14,833 nucleotides of DNA from Kiritimatiellia bacterium (GCA_017508315.1 JAFVZE010000208.1:1-14833), one strand, 5' to 3'; counted from the stretch's first letter, positions 1-8,349 are shown. Program-made: numbers and translations. Notes: a model not told the origin generated them from the sequence alone.

Positions 1-105
1 AGTCGAGACCGAGGAGGAGCTCCGGACACCTCCTGAAGCGACAAAAATGACTCAACGAAATAAAATCGCACCCGGCGAAGCCTATGCAACATGCTTATTG
101 CGCAC
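1..105. other. Unassigned upstream segment, possibly the tail of a preceding gene
   Basis: No gene can be assigned here. Two + strand frames could be the end of an upstream CDS. One ends at the TGA at 34-36, close to where the sequence turns AT-rich. The other runs from base 2 and stops at the TAG at 131-133, inside the repeat. Both are too short to recognise. A small inverted repeat (AGGAGG at 12-17, CCTCCT at 29-34, 11-nt loop) is present but is not followed by a T-run, so I do not call it a terminator. Confidence 0.3.
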
Positions 106-132
106 TAATAGCGATAAAGTTGCAAAAAGTTA

Positions 133-143
133 GGGGGGGGTGG
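133..143 (+). repeat. G-rich homopolymer tract in cassette copy 1
   Basis: Eight Gs (133-140), one T, then two Gs lie 31 bases upstream of the candidate -35 element. The equivalent tract in the second copy is an uninterrupted run of nine Gs (8495-8503). Such a run is prone to polymerase slippage and also to sequencing error. Confidence 0.85.
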
Positions 144-174
144 TAATTTATTGCAAATATCTCAAGGTTTGGGC

Positions 175-204
175 TTGACGGCAATCTCTCGTTTATGATA
201 TCTT
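175..204 (+). promoter_or_regulatory. Candidate sigma70-type promoter of operon 1
   Basis: TTGACG (175-180) matches five of six bases of the -35 consensus. TATCTT (199-204) follows after an 18-bp spacer and is a moderate -10. A better-looking TATGAT at 194-199 is only 13 bp from TTGACG, but lies 19 bp from an upstream TTGGGC (169-174), so the exact pair is uncertain. All of these bases are identical in the second copy. The upstream region is AT-rich and contains two TTGCAA words (120-125 and 151-156). The inferred leader would be roughly 70 nt. Confidence 0.55.
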
Positions 205-279
205 ACAAGGCAACTGAAGGAAAGGTTATTGTCCGCTCTATTGGATAGCAGTGGATAACACTAAACGAAAGTGTGATGT

Positions 280-3072
280 ATGAGGAATAATACATTGAGC
301 GGCGTGCATAAAACGCTGGCGGAAGGATGCTTTGCAATAGTTGCCGGGATGTCGGCTGTTTCCTGTTTTGCAGAATTGTCGCTTTCGACCGACACTTGGG
401 CGGGGCGCAAGGCGCATCTTGCGGTCGTAAACCCTCCGGTTCAGGCGGATGACGGATATCGGATTTCTCTGTGCGGAGAATGGGATTTTGCTGCGTTCCG
501 GCACGCGCTCGAATCGCGCGATCTGCAGTATGAACTGGAGAAGGATTTCTGGGGGCGCGACGGAGTTTGGAAAAACGTCCGGAAGATCACGGTTCCGGGA
601 TGCTGGGAGGCGCAGGGGGTAGGCAAGGAGGATTTCTCCTACGGTTATAATTCGCGCCGGTCGAAAACGATGAAACTCCGCCACGCCCATCTCGGCAACG
701 GCTTCTACCGGCGGCAGTTCACGGTGCCGGAATCCTGGAAGGGGCGGCGCGTCTGGCTCAAGGTCGGGCAGTTGCGCAACTGGGGTTGGATATGGATCGA
801 CGGCAAGGCGGTGGCGCATGTTGCCGAAGCATACCGTGCGCTTAAATGGGAAATTACCGATTTGGTTTCGCCGGGAAAGACTTCGACGATTGTCGTGCAA
901 ACCGATAATTCCTATACGTACCGTAATTCGCAAACTATGAGTTTCGGCCGCTGGGGTGGCATCACGCGCGATATCGAATTAGAGGCTACTCCGTCGGCGT
1001 TTATCGACGATGCGTGGGTGCGCGGAGATTTCGACGCGAAAACCGCCAAGGTTCATGTCTCGCTTGCAGGAGAGACCGGCGGCTTCGTTCTTGCCGCCGA
1101 GATTGAAGGGCGGCGGATGCAGATTTCTGCAAAGAAAGGTGAATGCGTACTTACGGTTCCGTTGATCGCTTTTCGCCCCTGGTCGCCGGAAGCTCCCAAC
1201 CTTTATACCGCTAAAGTTGAGCTCGTTAAGGGCGGCAAGACGGTATCGACGCGCTTTGAGCGTTTCGGTGTGCGCAAACTTGAAGTGCGCGGCAAGGAAT
1301 TCTACCTTAACGGCAGACCGTTTTTCTTCCGGGGGTATGGCGATGATTCCGTATATCCTGTTACAGGAAATTCGCCGGCCTCAAGGGAATATCACCGCGC
1401 CAATTTCCGTATTGCGAAAGCGGCCGGGTTCAACGCCGTCAGACTCCATACGCACTACGAACTGCCGGAATACTTCGATGCGGCGGATGAACTTGGAATT
1501 TTGGTTCAGCCGGAGCTTTCCTACAACTGCGACGAATCGTCGGTTGAGATGTTTTCGTTCGATCCGGTAGGAGATGCCGCCGCCGCGTGGCAGGGCTATC
1601 GGCGGCATCCTTCATTTGCCATTTATTCGGGCGGCAACGAAGGTACGCTCGGACCTTACGGCGGTAAGGCGCTTTTCGATTGGGTGCACAGTCACGATCC
1701 GGATCGGTTGGTTATTGAGCAGGACGGCGGTACGTATTTCCGCGGTCATCGCACCGACACTTCCGACTACGCGTCGGGGCCGATGTCGATGTGGGAGCGC
1801 GGAAGCTTCAACCGCCGCGCGTTCATCTGCCATGAATACGGCAATATAGCCGTCAAGGGAGATGCCCGCATGGAGGGCGATTACACCGGGGTGTGGATGC
1901 CGCGCATGACGAGGAAAATGCGCCTTGACAATCTCGCGCCCGCCGGGCTCGACGAGGAATGGGGGAACCGTCTTCAGGATGCCCAGCACGATCTGCAGCG
2001 GTTCTGGATTCGCCGTTCGATTGAAGCGGCGCGAAAGGATCCGTTTTGCGACGGCTACAGTTTCTGGACGATTGTGGATTGCACTCATCAACAGGAAAAC
2101 GCGAATGCCGTCAATGCTCAGGGTGTTTTCGATCCTTTCTGGCGCGCTAAACCGTGCGGGACGAAGCCTGAAGATCTTGCCGTCGTCAATTCCCCCGTTG
2201 CGATTCTACTCGACACCGAAAACCGTGAGCGGCAGTATAAGGAAGATGACGATCCGCTTTTGTGCTGCGGCTCGCTGCGGCGTCTGGTGATCGACGAAAC
2301 CAATCGCGTTTATTCTGCAGGTGAAAAAATCCCGGCGGAATTCATTCTCGCTCATTATGGGGCGCAGACCATCCGCTCAGGAGAACTCACCTGGAAACTT
2401 TCCGCAACTGGAAAGGATATTGCCGCAGGTATCGTGAAGATCGGAGATCAGGAGGTTGGGCCGGCGCGCAGAGTCGCGAAATTCGCGATTGAAACGCCGC
2501 AAGTGGACTCCCCGGTCAAGGCCGTTCTTTCCGTCGTTGTGCGCTCGCGGGCGGAAGAGAAGGTTTATGCGTCGAATAACTGGAACTTTTATATCTTCCC
2601 GAAAGTTCCGAAATCCGGGATCCCTTCGTCGGTGACGGTAGTCAAACACGGTTCGCCGGAAGCGGAGCGGGCACGTAAGGCCGGCAAAAATCTGCTGCTG
2701 CTCGGCAAGTGCGGAAAAACCATGGATATCTTTCCTGGCTGGTGGGCGATCGACTGGCGACCTGAAAACTGGACGCAGAACGGCGTGGCGATAAAGCCGC
2801 ACGGGCTTTGGAAAACGCTTCCGCAGGAGAAATTTCTTTCGCCGCTTTTCTTCGGGATTATCGGCGAGGCTGAAGTGTTGCCGGTTGCGGGATTCTCCTG
2901 CGATGATTTCATCATGGTCGGAGAAGGCAACGTCGATTTCAAACTGTATCTCGCCGCGAAAACGCGTGCCGACGGCGGGCGTGAGGTTTTTGTTTCGGGA
3001 TTGGACGTTTTTTCCGAAAATCCGGCGGCGAAGGCGCTTTTGGGCGATATCGTAGCCTGGTTGGCAAAATAA
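280..3072 (+). CDS. Secreted glycoside hydrolase family 2 enzyme (beta-galactosidase/glucuronidase-like)
   Basis: A predicted exported GH2 retaining exo-glycosidase of 930 aa; sugar specificity cannot be read from sequence. The N-terminus has a hydrophobic stretch ending in VSCFA, a probable signal peptidase I site near residue 33. A jelly-roll sugar-binding domain follows (about 60-235, with the typical CGEWDF and VPGCWE segments), then an Ig-like domain (about 235-330) and a TIM barrel (about 328-625). In the barrel, GGNEG supplies the predicted acid/base Glu454 and CHEYG the predicted nucleophile Glu519. About 300 further residues form an Ig-like region (about 660-780) and a C-terminal alpha/beta region with the strands NLLLLG and VFVSG. 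The protein is thus longer than a minimal GH2. The start at 280 is preferred because the ATG at 276 is closed by a stop almost at once. Its Shine-Dalgarno (GAAAG, 267-271) is weak. First gene of operon 1, 15 bp before the next gene. Confidence 0.92.
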   Translation: MRNNTLSGVHKTLAEGCFAIVAGMSAVSCFAELSLSTDTWAGRKAHLAVVNPPVQADDGYRISLCGEWDFAAFRHALESRDLQYELEKDFWGRDGVWKNVRKITVPGCWEAQGVGKEDFSYGYNSRRSKTMKLRHAHLGNGFYRRQFTVPESWKGRRVWLKVGQLRNWGWIWIDGKAVAHVAEAYRALKWEITDLVSPGKTSTIVVQTDNSYTYRNSQTMSFGRWGGITRDIELEATPSAFIDDAWVRGDFDAKTAKVHVSLAGETGGFVLAAEIEGRRMQISAKKGECVLTVPLIAFRPWSPEAPNLYTAKVELVKGGKTVSTRFERFGVRKLEVRGKEFYLNGRPFFFRGYGDDSVYPVTGNSPASREYHRANFRIAKAAGFNAVRLHTHYELPEYFDAADELGILVQPELSYNCDESSVEMFSFDPVGDAAAAWQGYRRHPSFAIYSGGNEGTLGPYGGKALFDWVHSHDPDRLVIEQDGGTYFRGHRTDTSDYASGPMSMWERGSFNRRAFICHEYGNIAVKGDARMEGDYTGVWMPRMTRKMRLDNLAPAGLDEEWGNRLQDAQHDLQRFWIRRSIEAARKDPFCDGYSFWTIVDCTHQQENANAVNAQGVFDPFWRAKPCGTKPEDLAVVNSPVAILLDTENRERQYKEDDDPLLCCGSLRRLVIDETNRVYSAGEKIPAEFILAHYGAQTIRSGELTWKLSATGKDIAAGIVKIGDQEVGPARRVAKFAIETPQVDSPVKAVLSVVVRSRAEEKVYASNNWNFYIFPKVPKSGIPSSVTVVKHGSPEAERARKAGKNLLLLGKCGKTMDIFPGWWAIDWRPENWTQNGVAIKPHGLWKTLPQEKFLSPLFFGIIGEAEVLPVAGFSCDDFIMVGEGNVDFKLYLAAKTRADGGREVFVSGLDVFSENPAAKALLGDIVAWLAK

Positions 3073-3087
3073 AGGAGCGCGAAGATT

Positions 3088-5637
3088 ATGAAAGCGGTAA
3101 AGATTGCTCAGGTTGCGGCGTTTTCGACGCTGCTCGCATGTTATGGTTGCGGCAGGCTGCCCGAAGCGGAGTTCGATGCCGGAGGCGTCGCTTACGATTT
3201 CGCTGCGATAACCGAAAGCCGTTTCCCGATTCCCAAAATCGGCGATAAAGGCAACCTTGTCGACGCGGAGGAGTTTTTCGAAGACAACTGGGGCAAGGGA
3301 CGAGAGGCGAAAGCAAAATTCATCACGCTTCCGGACAACAAAGGCTCGCGTTTCAGGCTTTCTTTCAAATACAAGATGCGCCACACCAAAGGCGAGCTCG
3401 GCTATGCGTTCGTGTTCTACTACAACCGCGATCCGAAGACCGGGAAGCTCGTGGAGCGTAAAGACGTCAAGGCAAGCTACAGCTACTATGATGTGTGGGT
3501 GCTGCAGAACGAATGGGCGCAGTGGAACCGTTTTTCGAGAGAGTTCACGGCTCCGGCCGGTCCGGATACGGTCAAGATCGTCCTGAGGCTCGACGGCGAG
3601 GGCGATCTGAAGTTCGAAGATCCCGGGCTGGTCGCGGTTAAGGGCGAACCGGTATCTCCAGTATCTTTCAAGATGATCCCGCACGGTAATTTCGACGGCG
3701 TTTATCAGGTGTCGGAAAAACAGTGCGGACTTATGATGTACCGCTGGACAGACAATCTGAGCGAAAAGATCAATCCGAAAAAATGCGATTTCGTTTTTGA
3801 CTTTCCCGGGTGCGTCAAGTTCATGGGCTCGACGTTCGCCGATCACAAAAGTGTGAAGCGCGAAGCGTTGCCCGGCGGCGGAGAACGCATCACTTTCAAG
3901 GCGAGTTCAAACTCGTTCACTCCTTCCCGCGCAAACCCGACGCTTCTTGTTGCCGCGGTCGGCGCGGTCGGCAGCTGCGGCGAAGGAACGCTTCGGGTGT
4001 TCAAGGACGGAAAGCAGGTCTCGGGAGATGAGAAAATCCGCTTTGAAGTTGTTCCGCAGATCTCATCGCTCAGGCCGAAGCGTTATTTAAACGGTGTCGA
4101 CATCTACCAGTCGGAGGTTATGTTCGGCGATGCCGCCTGCGACGAGGCGTTCGCGAAGTTCATGGGCGAGTGCGGCGTCGGCTGGGTGATAACAGGAGAG
4201 TGCTCCGAGAAGATGATTTCGCGTTGGCGTGAAAACGGCGTTTCGCTCGTCACGCCGACGGCTAAAATCGCCAACGGTTATTTCATGGGCGACTGGCAGG
4301 GGCGTCCGAAGGAGGACGCTTTCGTCGGCGAGAAGGGTAAAGGTGCGACCACCTGGGACGGATATATGGACCGCTCTTCCTGTCCGCTCGCCATTATCGA
4401 AGAGCGCGATTATTTCGTCAACCATACCGTTCCCAAGGTGCTCAGGCCCTCGTTGAAAGGCGCCGACGGACTATGGTCGAACTGGGAGCCGTTCATGTTC
4501 AAGGGCAAGGGCTGCAACTGCGCGCGCTGCGAAGAGGAGTTCAAACGCTATCAGGCGAAGACCGGCGGCAGCCGCGCCGATTTCCGCTCGATGCTGCACG
4601 GGAAAATGGTGCGCGTAATCGACAAATACGTCCGCAAGGAAATTTCCGGTAAATCGGTCGGTTTCATCCCGGGAGTGTCGTGGCGGGAAATGGCGAGCTC
4701 CTGGCGCGAGAAAAATCCGTCAGGCGAATCCAAGCCCGTAGATTACGCGGCGGATTTCGAATGGATAAATCCTTGGGGGCCCTATGTTTACTGGGATACG
4801 CGTATTCCTTACATTTACCAGAAACGCGGACCGCTTGCGCATTTTGTGATGGCCAAGGATATCCGCGAGCAGGTTGATCGTGATTTCCCCGATCCCAAAA
4901 GACGACCGAAACTGATGTCGTTTCCGCAGGGAATTCAGTCGTCCGGCTATTGGGCGGTGCAGCCTCAATGGCTATCCATGGCGCTTGATTCGTTTTTCTT
5001 CAACCGTTGGGAAAGCAGCGTCATCTACTTCTTCCCCGAAGGCTACGATGCGCGGTACTGGCGGGCTTTTGCCGATGCCACCACCCGCGCCGCAAAATAC
5101 GAGGATTTTGTGTCGGACGGTAAGCGTGTTGACGCTAAGACATTGCTCTTTGCGTCCGAGGAAACCTATGCCACGCCTTGCCGATATGTGACCACGTTTG
5201 TTCCCCGCTACCGCAACGTGCCGCTCTTGCAGCAGGCCTCGTACGAGAAGGACGGTACGCGGATCGTGGCGGTGTTCAACTTCTGGGAGCGCGGCGAAGC
5301 GTTCTTCACGCTTAAAGCGCTTTCTTTGCCGCCCGGGGATTACGAAATTGTCGATGAGAATGGAGTTTTGTATCCTTCGAGCACGTGGCGCAGGTTGTGG
5401 AGCGCTGAAGAACTTGCTCAGAGAGGCGCTTTCCTTTACGTCGGCGCTGCGAGAACTCGCGTGTTTGGAATCTACCCGGTCGGGAAGGCTCCGGCGCGGC
5501 AGAAAGAACTTTCTGTCGGGGCGATCAAGTCGCGTTTTGCCGAACGTAGCGGTGAACTTTGGTCGGCGGCGAAGGAAGATGCCGCTATAGAGGCGGCCAA
5601 TACTGTTGAGCGCACCGACAAGGTCGGTGAATTGTAA
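3088..5637 (+). CDS. Lipoprotein with TIM-barrel-like glycoside-hydrolase region and Cys cluster
   Basis: An 849-aa predicted lipoprotein of unassigned family. The signal peptide ends in a clear lipobox LLAC, giving lipidated Cys18, so it should be membrane-anchored, perhaps at the outer membrane. Residues about 60-190 look like a beta-sandwich carbohydrate-binding module, rich in aromatics. From about 330 to 640 the pattern resembles a TIM barrel. WSNWEP (Glu467) is immediately followed by C476, C478 and C481 (CxCxxC), a layout I associate with GH42-like beta-galactosidases and related hypothetical hydrolases, where such cysteines can bind zinc. The C-terminus (about 700-830) is a beta-rich domain. 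A strong Shine-Dalgarno (AAAGGAG, 3071-3077) overlaps the GH2 stop codon and lies 10 nt from the ATG, which supports this start and co-translation. The catalytic assignment is an inference; a non-catalytic glycan-binding lipoprotein is possible. Confidence 0.75.
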   Translation: MKAVKIAQVAAFSTLLACYGCGRLPEAEFDAGGVAYDFAAITESRFPIPKIGDKGNLVDAEEFFEDNWGKGREAKAKFITLPDNKGSRFRLSFKYKMRHTKGELGYAFVFYYNRDPKTGKLVERKDVKASYSYYDVWVLQNEWAQWNRFSREFTAPAGPDTVKIVLRLDGEGDLKFEDPGLVAVKGEPVSPVSFKMIPHGNFDGVYQVSEKQCGLMMYRWTDNLSEKINPKKCDFVFDFPGCVKFMGSTFADHKSVKREALPGGGERITFKASSNSFTPSRANPTLLVAAVGAVGSCGEGTLRVFKDGKQVSGDEKIRFEVVPQISSLRPKRYLNGVDIYQSEVMFGDAACDEAFAKFMGECGVGWVITGECSEKMISRWRENGVSLVTPTAKIANGYFMGDWQGRPKEDAFVGEKGKGATTWDGYMDRSSCPLAIIEERDYFVNHTVPKVLRPSLKGADGLWSNWEPFMFKGKGCNCARCEEEFKRYQAKTGGSRADFRSMLHGKMVRVIDKYVRKEISGKSVGFIPGVSWREMASSWREKNPSGESKPVDYAADFEWINPWGPYVYWDTRIPYIYQKRGPLAHFVMAKDIREQVDRDFPDPKRRPKLMSFPQGIQSSGYWAVQPQWLSMALDSFFFNRWESSVIYFFPEGYDARYWRAFADATTRAAKYEDFVSDGKRVDAKTLLFASEETYATPCRYVTTFVPRYRNVPLLQQASYEKDGTRIVAVFNFWERGEAFFTLKALSLPPGDYEIVDENGVLYPSSTWRRLWSAEELAQRGAFLYVGAARTRVFGIYPVGKAPARQKELSVGAIKSRFAERSGELWSAAKEDAAIEAANTVERTDKVGEL

Positions 5638-5650
5638 TTTCAAAATAAAA

Positions 5651-5655
5651 GGAGG
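5651..5655 (+). promoter_or_regulatory. Shine-Dalgarno that fixes the start of the PATR protein gene
   Basis: GGAGG lies nine bases before the ATG at 5665 but directly abuts the upstream in-frame ATG at 5656. Normal spacing and the immediate Lys-Lys signal-peptide start both favour 5665. Confidence 0.85.
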
Positions 5656-5664
5656 ATGCAAGCG

Positions 5665-8349
5665 ATGAAAAAATTATTGATGCTGCTTGGGTTTATATTG
5701 CCGCTCACGGCGGTGCTCGCCGATGTTCACACCTGGGTCGGCGGCAGCCATTCCGGCGGCGGCTGGAACAATCCTTTGAACTGGAAGAACGCATCCGGTG
5801 CCAATGAATGTCCTGCACCTGGCGACGAAGCGCACTTCAACGTTTACACCGATTCGGTAACGGCCAATGACGATGACGCCGCGATAGCCTGTTCGTTAAA
5901 AAAGATTACGCTTTCAAACTGGAGCTATGCGTTGAATCGGGGTGTGGAGCTTGTTTTCGATTTCTCCACCAATTGCACCGCTCTTTGTTCGATATCCGGT
6001 TCGGGAAGATTTCGCAAGCGCGGCAACAGTGTACTTACGCTTACTTCGAGCGATGCCAGCGGTCTGTCGCCGACATACGGGTTTTACTCAATATACAGTC
6101 TTAACGCCGGCGGGATTGTTGTCGAGAGCGGTTCGCTGGTCATGCCGCAGGATGATGCCGTCAAGTATTACGTGTCGATTTTGAAGGTCGCCTCCGGTGC
6201 CGGGTTTATTCTGCCCGCCGGTACTGAAATGCAGATATACAAGTTGACCGGCGCCGGCGATGTGGTGCTCGGCGAAAATGCGCAGGCGAATTTTCTTTTG
6301 CAGTTCGGTAATGCTTCTTTTCAGAATGTCTGCGATTTCAGCGGCAGAATATTGAACAGATCTAAGGTGAGCTTGAACGTGAATTCCTATTCACCTCTCT
6401 TTCTTCGCGGCGGAGAAAGTAATTTCTCATCGCTTACGATGCTCAAATATGTCGGCTCGGCGGAAGGACAGCGCGGCATGGTGTGGACGGACAAGGTCGG
6501 AGCGGCGGGCGAAGTTTCTCCGCTCGGGCTCGATGACACTGTTTCGCTCGCCTGGTGCGGTGGTTTCGGGTATCTCGGCGCCGGCGAAACGGCGACCAGA
6601 AACTTTAATTATGATTTCAGAACCACTTCGAACACCGAACCCGGGCCGGTCGTGTTCGACGGCGGACATCACGGCGGCTTGCGCCTGGAGGGCGCGATTT
6701 CATGGTCGACGGCCGGAAGCGCTACCTGTATGGGAGTAGTGACGTTGCAAGGCTCTAACTCTGTTCCTTGTACGATCGCCGGAGACTTTAAAGTCGGAAT
6801 GGGCAAGGTTGGCGACCGGCAGGTTACGGTGGCGGTGGTCAAGAAAGGCTCGGGTGTTTGGCGTTTTGCCGAAACCGGCTCGGTGCGCTCTCAGTGCGGC
6901 GTCTACGAAATCGAGGAGGGGACTTTGCAGTTTGAATCGATAGCCGAGGCCGGCGAAAACTGTTCGCTGGGGCTTGCCACCACGCTGCAAAGTGCTTATG
7001 TTGGTGAGTTCGATGCCTCCAAAGACGAAAATTACGCCTTTAAGCTCGGTAAAAGCACTTCGACTAATGCGGTTTTGGAATTCTGCGGCCGGGAGAGTAA
7101 CGTCTGTTCCACTCGTCCGATAGAGCTTGGCGGCGACGGGACTCTGCGGGCGAACGGTGTCGGTCCGGCAAGTCTTGAATTTGCCGGAGTGTCCGCTTCG
7201 GCAGGAGGAGTGAAGACGTTGACGCTCGACGGCACCAACACGGCGGACAATATTTTGCGTGAAACCGGCGACGGCAAGGGAGCGTTTTCGTTGGCGAAAA
7301 CCGGAAGCGGCAATTGGACGCTTGAGGGTGATCATACTTTTTCCGGAAACGTAACGGTTAAAGAGGGAACGCTTACGGTACGTGATCAGGTTCCATGCAC
7401 CTGGTTCCGCCTGACTTTAAAGGAGAAGGAATCGACGGATGTCATCATGTGGATGGGCGGGATCGCGCTTTACGACGCTGAAGGCAGGCGCGTGGCAACA
7501 ACGATGATATTTGACGAGGGAGAATTGTTCGCCGATAATTATCATTACGCTTTGGATTATAAGACGCTCCAGCCGGGGCACGTCTGCTGGAGCCAATTTT
7601 CAAGTACGCCCGAAAACGACAATTATGTTTCGCAGGCAACGGAAAATCCGGCATTGGCGTTCAAGTTAGGCGGCGCTGCCGGGCGTGTAATATATCGCAG
7701 CGGAACGAGCTTCAAATATTTTAATGAAAATTATGTCGGCGCACAGATGGTATTCCGGCTGCCGGAAGGATGCGCAACCCCGGTCCGTTATGACATATCT
7801 TCGTATAGCAGCACCCTCGCCAGTAATCCTAAGGCGTGGTCGATCGAGGGAAGTGCGGACGGAAAGAATTGGAAACTTTTACATTCGATATCGACGCAGG
7901 TTCCGGATGCTGCCGGCAAGTGGTATTCCGACGGGACGCCGGTTTCGGAGCGTTCGGGCGATGCCGTTAATGCCGGTTTTAAGCTTGACTACGGTGAAGC
8001 GAGCGACATCTTGAACAATGTTTCGGCTTACAGCGTGGCTGCCAGCGCGACATTGCGCACGGAGGGTGCGGTTTCACCGGCTATTTCCAAACTGAAAATC
8101 GACGCCGCAGACGGAATCGGAAATATTTCAGGCTTTACGTTCGCCGATGTGGTGGAGGCCGATGTTGTCGGGATTCCGAAAAAATGCCTTGAGATGTCGT
8201 TGCCGTTCGATTTCAGTTCCTGCAACGGTTTTTCCGAGGCCGAATGGAAGTTTACGGCAGACGGCAAGGCGGATACTCACATTATGAAGGTTACAGACGG
8301 AAAGCTGAAAATCTATCGTAGAACGGGAACGAAGATTGTTGTCAGATAG
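5665..8349 (+). CDS. Secreted autotransporter-associated beta-strand repeat (PATR) protein with F5/8C-like domain
   Basis: An 894-aa predicted extracellular or surface protein. The signal peptide MKKLLMLLGFILPLTAVLA is followed by DVHTW. The mature N-terminus has the typical W-x-G...W-N...NW...P-x-x-GDEAHF motif that opens many PATR-type proteins. The following 500 residues are Gly/Ser/Thr-rich short beta strands, suggesting a beta-helix. A clear PATR unit sits at about 541-574 (AKTGSGNWTLEGDHTFSG, then VKEGTLTV), with a weaker one near 395-430. Residues about 575-770 look like a discoidin/F5-8C-type galactose-binding-like module: FRLT, GGIALYDAEG, SIEGSADGKNWKLL. The chain ends in short strands and a basic tail, GTKIVVR. 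No outer-membrane beta-barrel and no classical PEP-CTERM anchor are visible, so the attachment mode is unknown. Likely role: adhesion or substrate binding beside the operon's hydrolases. The gap to the preceding gene is 27 bp. Confidence 0.85.
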   Translation: MKKLLMLLGFILPLTAVLADVHTWVGGSHSGGGWNNPLNWKNASGANECPAPGDEAHFNVYTDSVTANDDDAAIACSLKKITLSNWSYALNRGVELVFDFSTNCTALCSISGSGRFRKRGNSVLTLTSSDASGLSPTYGFYSIYSLNAGGIVVESGSLVMPQDDAVKYYVSILKVASGAGFILPAGTEMQIYKLTGAGDVVLGENAQANFLLQFGNASFQNVCDFSGRILNRSKVSLNVNSYSPLFLRGGESNFSSLTMLKYVGSAEGQRGMVWTDKVGAAGEVSPLGLDDTVSLAWCGGFGYLGAGETATRNFNYDFRTTSNTEPGPVVFDGGHHGGLRLEGAISWSTAGSATCMGVVTLQGSNSVPCTIAGDFKVGMGKVGDRQVTVAVVKKGSGVWRFAETGSVRSQCGVYEIEEGTLQFESIAEAGENCSLGLATTLQSAYVGEFDASKDENYAFKLGKSTSTNAVLEFCGRESNVCSTRPIELGGDGTLRANGVGPASLEFAGVSASAGGVKTLTLDGTNTADNILRETGDGKGAFSLAKTGSGNWTLEGDHTFSGNVTVKEGTLTVRDQVPCTWFRLTLKEKESTDVIMWMGGIALYDAEGRRVATTMIFDEGELFADNYHYALDYKTLQPGHVCWSQFSSTPENDNYVSQATENPALAFKLGGAAGRVIYRSGTSFKYFNENYVGAQMVFRLPEGCATPVRYDISSYSSTLASNPKAWSIEGSADGKNWKLLHSISTQVPDAAGKWYSDGTPVSERSGDAVNAGFKLDYGEASDILNNVSAYSVAASATLRTEGAVSPAISKLKIDAADGIGNISGFTFADVVEADVVGIPKKCLEMSLPFDFSSCNGFSEAEWKFTADGKADTHIMKVTDGKLKIYRRTGTKIVVR

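Larger units (their letters stand above)
106..253 (+). repeat. Duplicated promoter-leader cassette, copy 1 (148 bp)
   Basis: This sequence recurs at 8467-8613, directly upstream of the other operon. By hand alignment the copies differ by six substitutions, all transitions, plus length changes in an A-run (5 vs 6) and in a G-rich run (G8-T-G2 vs G9). That is about 94% identity. Bases 155-218 form an unbroken 64-bp identical core. Similarity stops sharply at both ends: the flanks are unrelated, and the end lies 26 bases before the GH2 start codon. Placed in the same orientation ahead of two operons, it looks like a shared regulatory cassette rather than a decayed gene. No inverted ends or transposase are visible. 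Confidence 0.9.

Noticed and set aside
12..34. Inverted repeat AGGAGG/CCTCCT as terminator of an upstream gene
   Set aside because: The stem is short with an 11-nt loop and no T-run follows; the left arm also forms a competing GGAGCTCC palindrome.
106..253. The duplicated sequence as a miniature transposon (MITE) or IS fragment
   Set aside because: No terminal inverted repeats, no target-site duplications and no transposase remnant are visible at either copy, and both copies sit in the same orientation at promoter position.
199..258. A possible leader peptide in the repeat: in the frame 199-258 four of the five substitutions relative to copy 2 are silent
   Set aside because: There is no start codon in that frame in copy 1, five changes are too few, and with several frames to choose from the pattern can arise by chance. 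The only ATG frame (195-248, 17 codons in both copies) has all its substitutions amino-acid changing and overlaps the promoter -10.
2377..3846. A 489-codon open frame on the minus strand spanning the junction of the first two genes
   Set aside because: It lies entirely antisense to two well-supported genes, is rich in Arg/His/Pro as expected from a shadow of GC-rich codons, and has no recognisable domain. The long minus frames at 9438-10418 and 10649-11599 are rejected for the same reasons.
5656..5664. ATG at 5656 as start of the PATR gene
   Set aside because: It directly abuts GGAGG with no spacer; the ATG at 5665 has proper spacing and begins a standard signal peptide.
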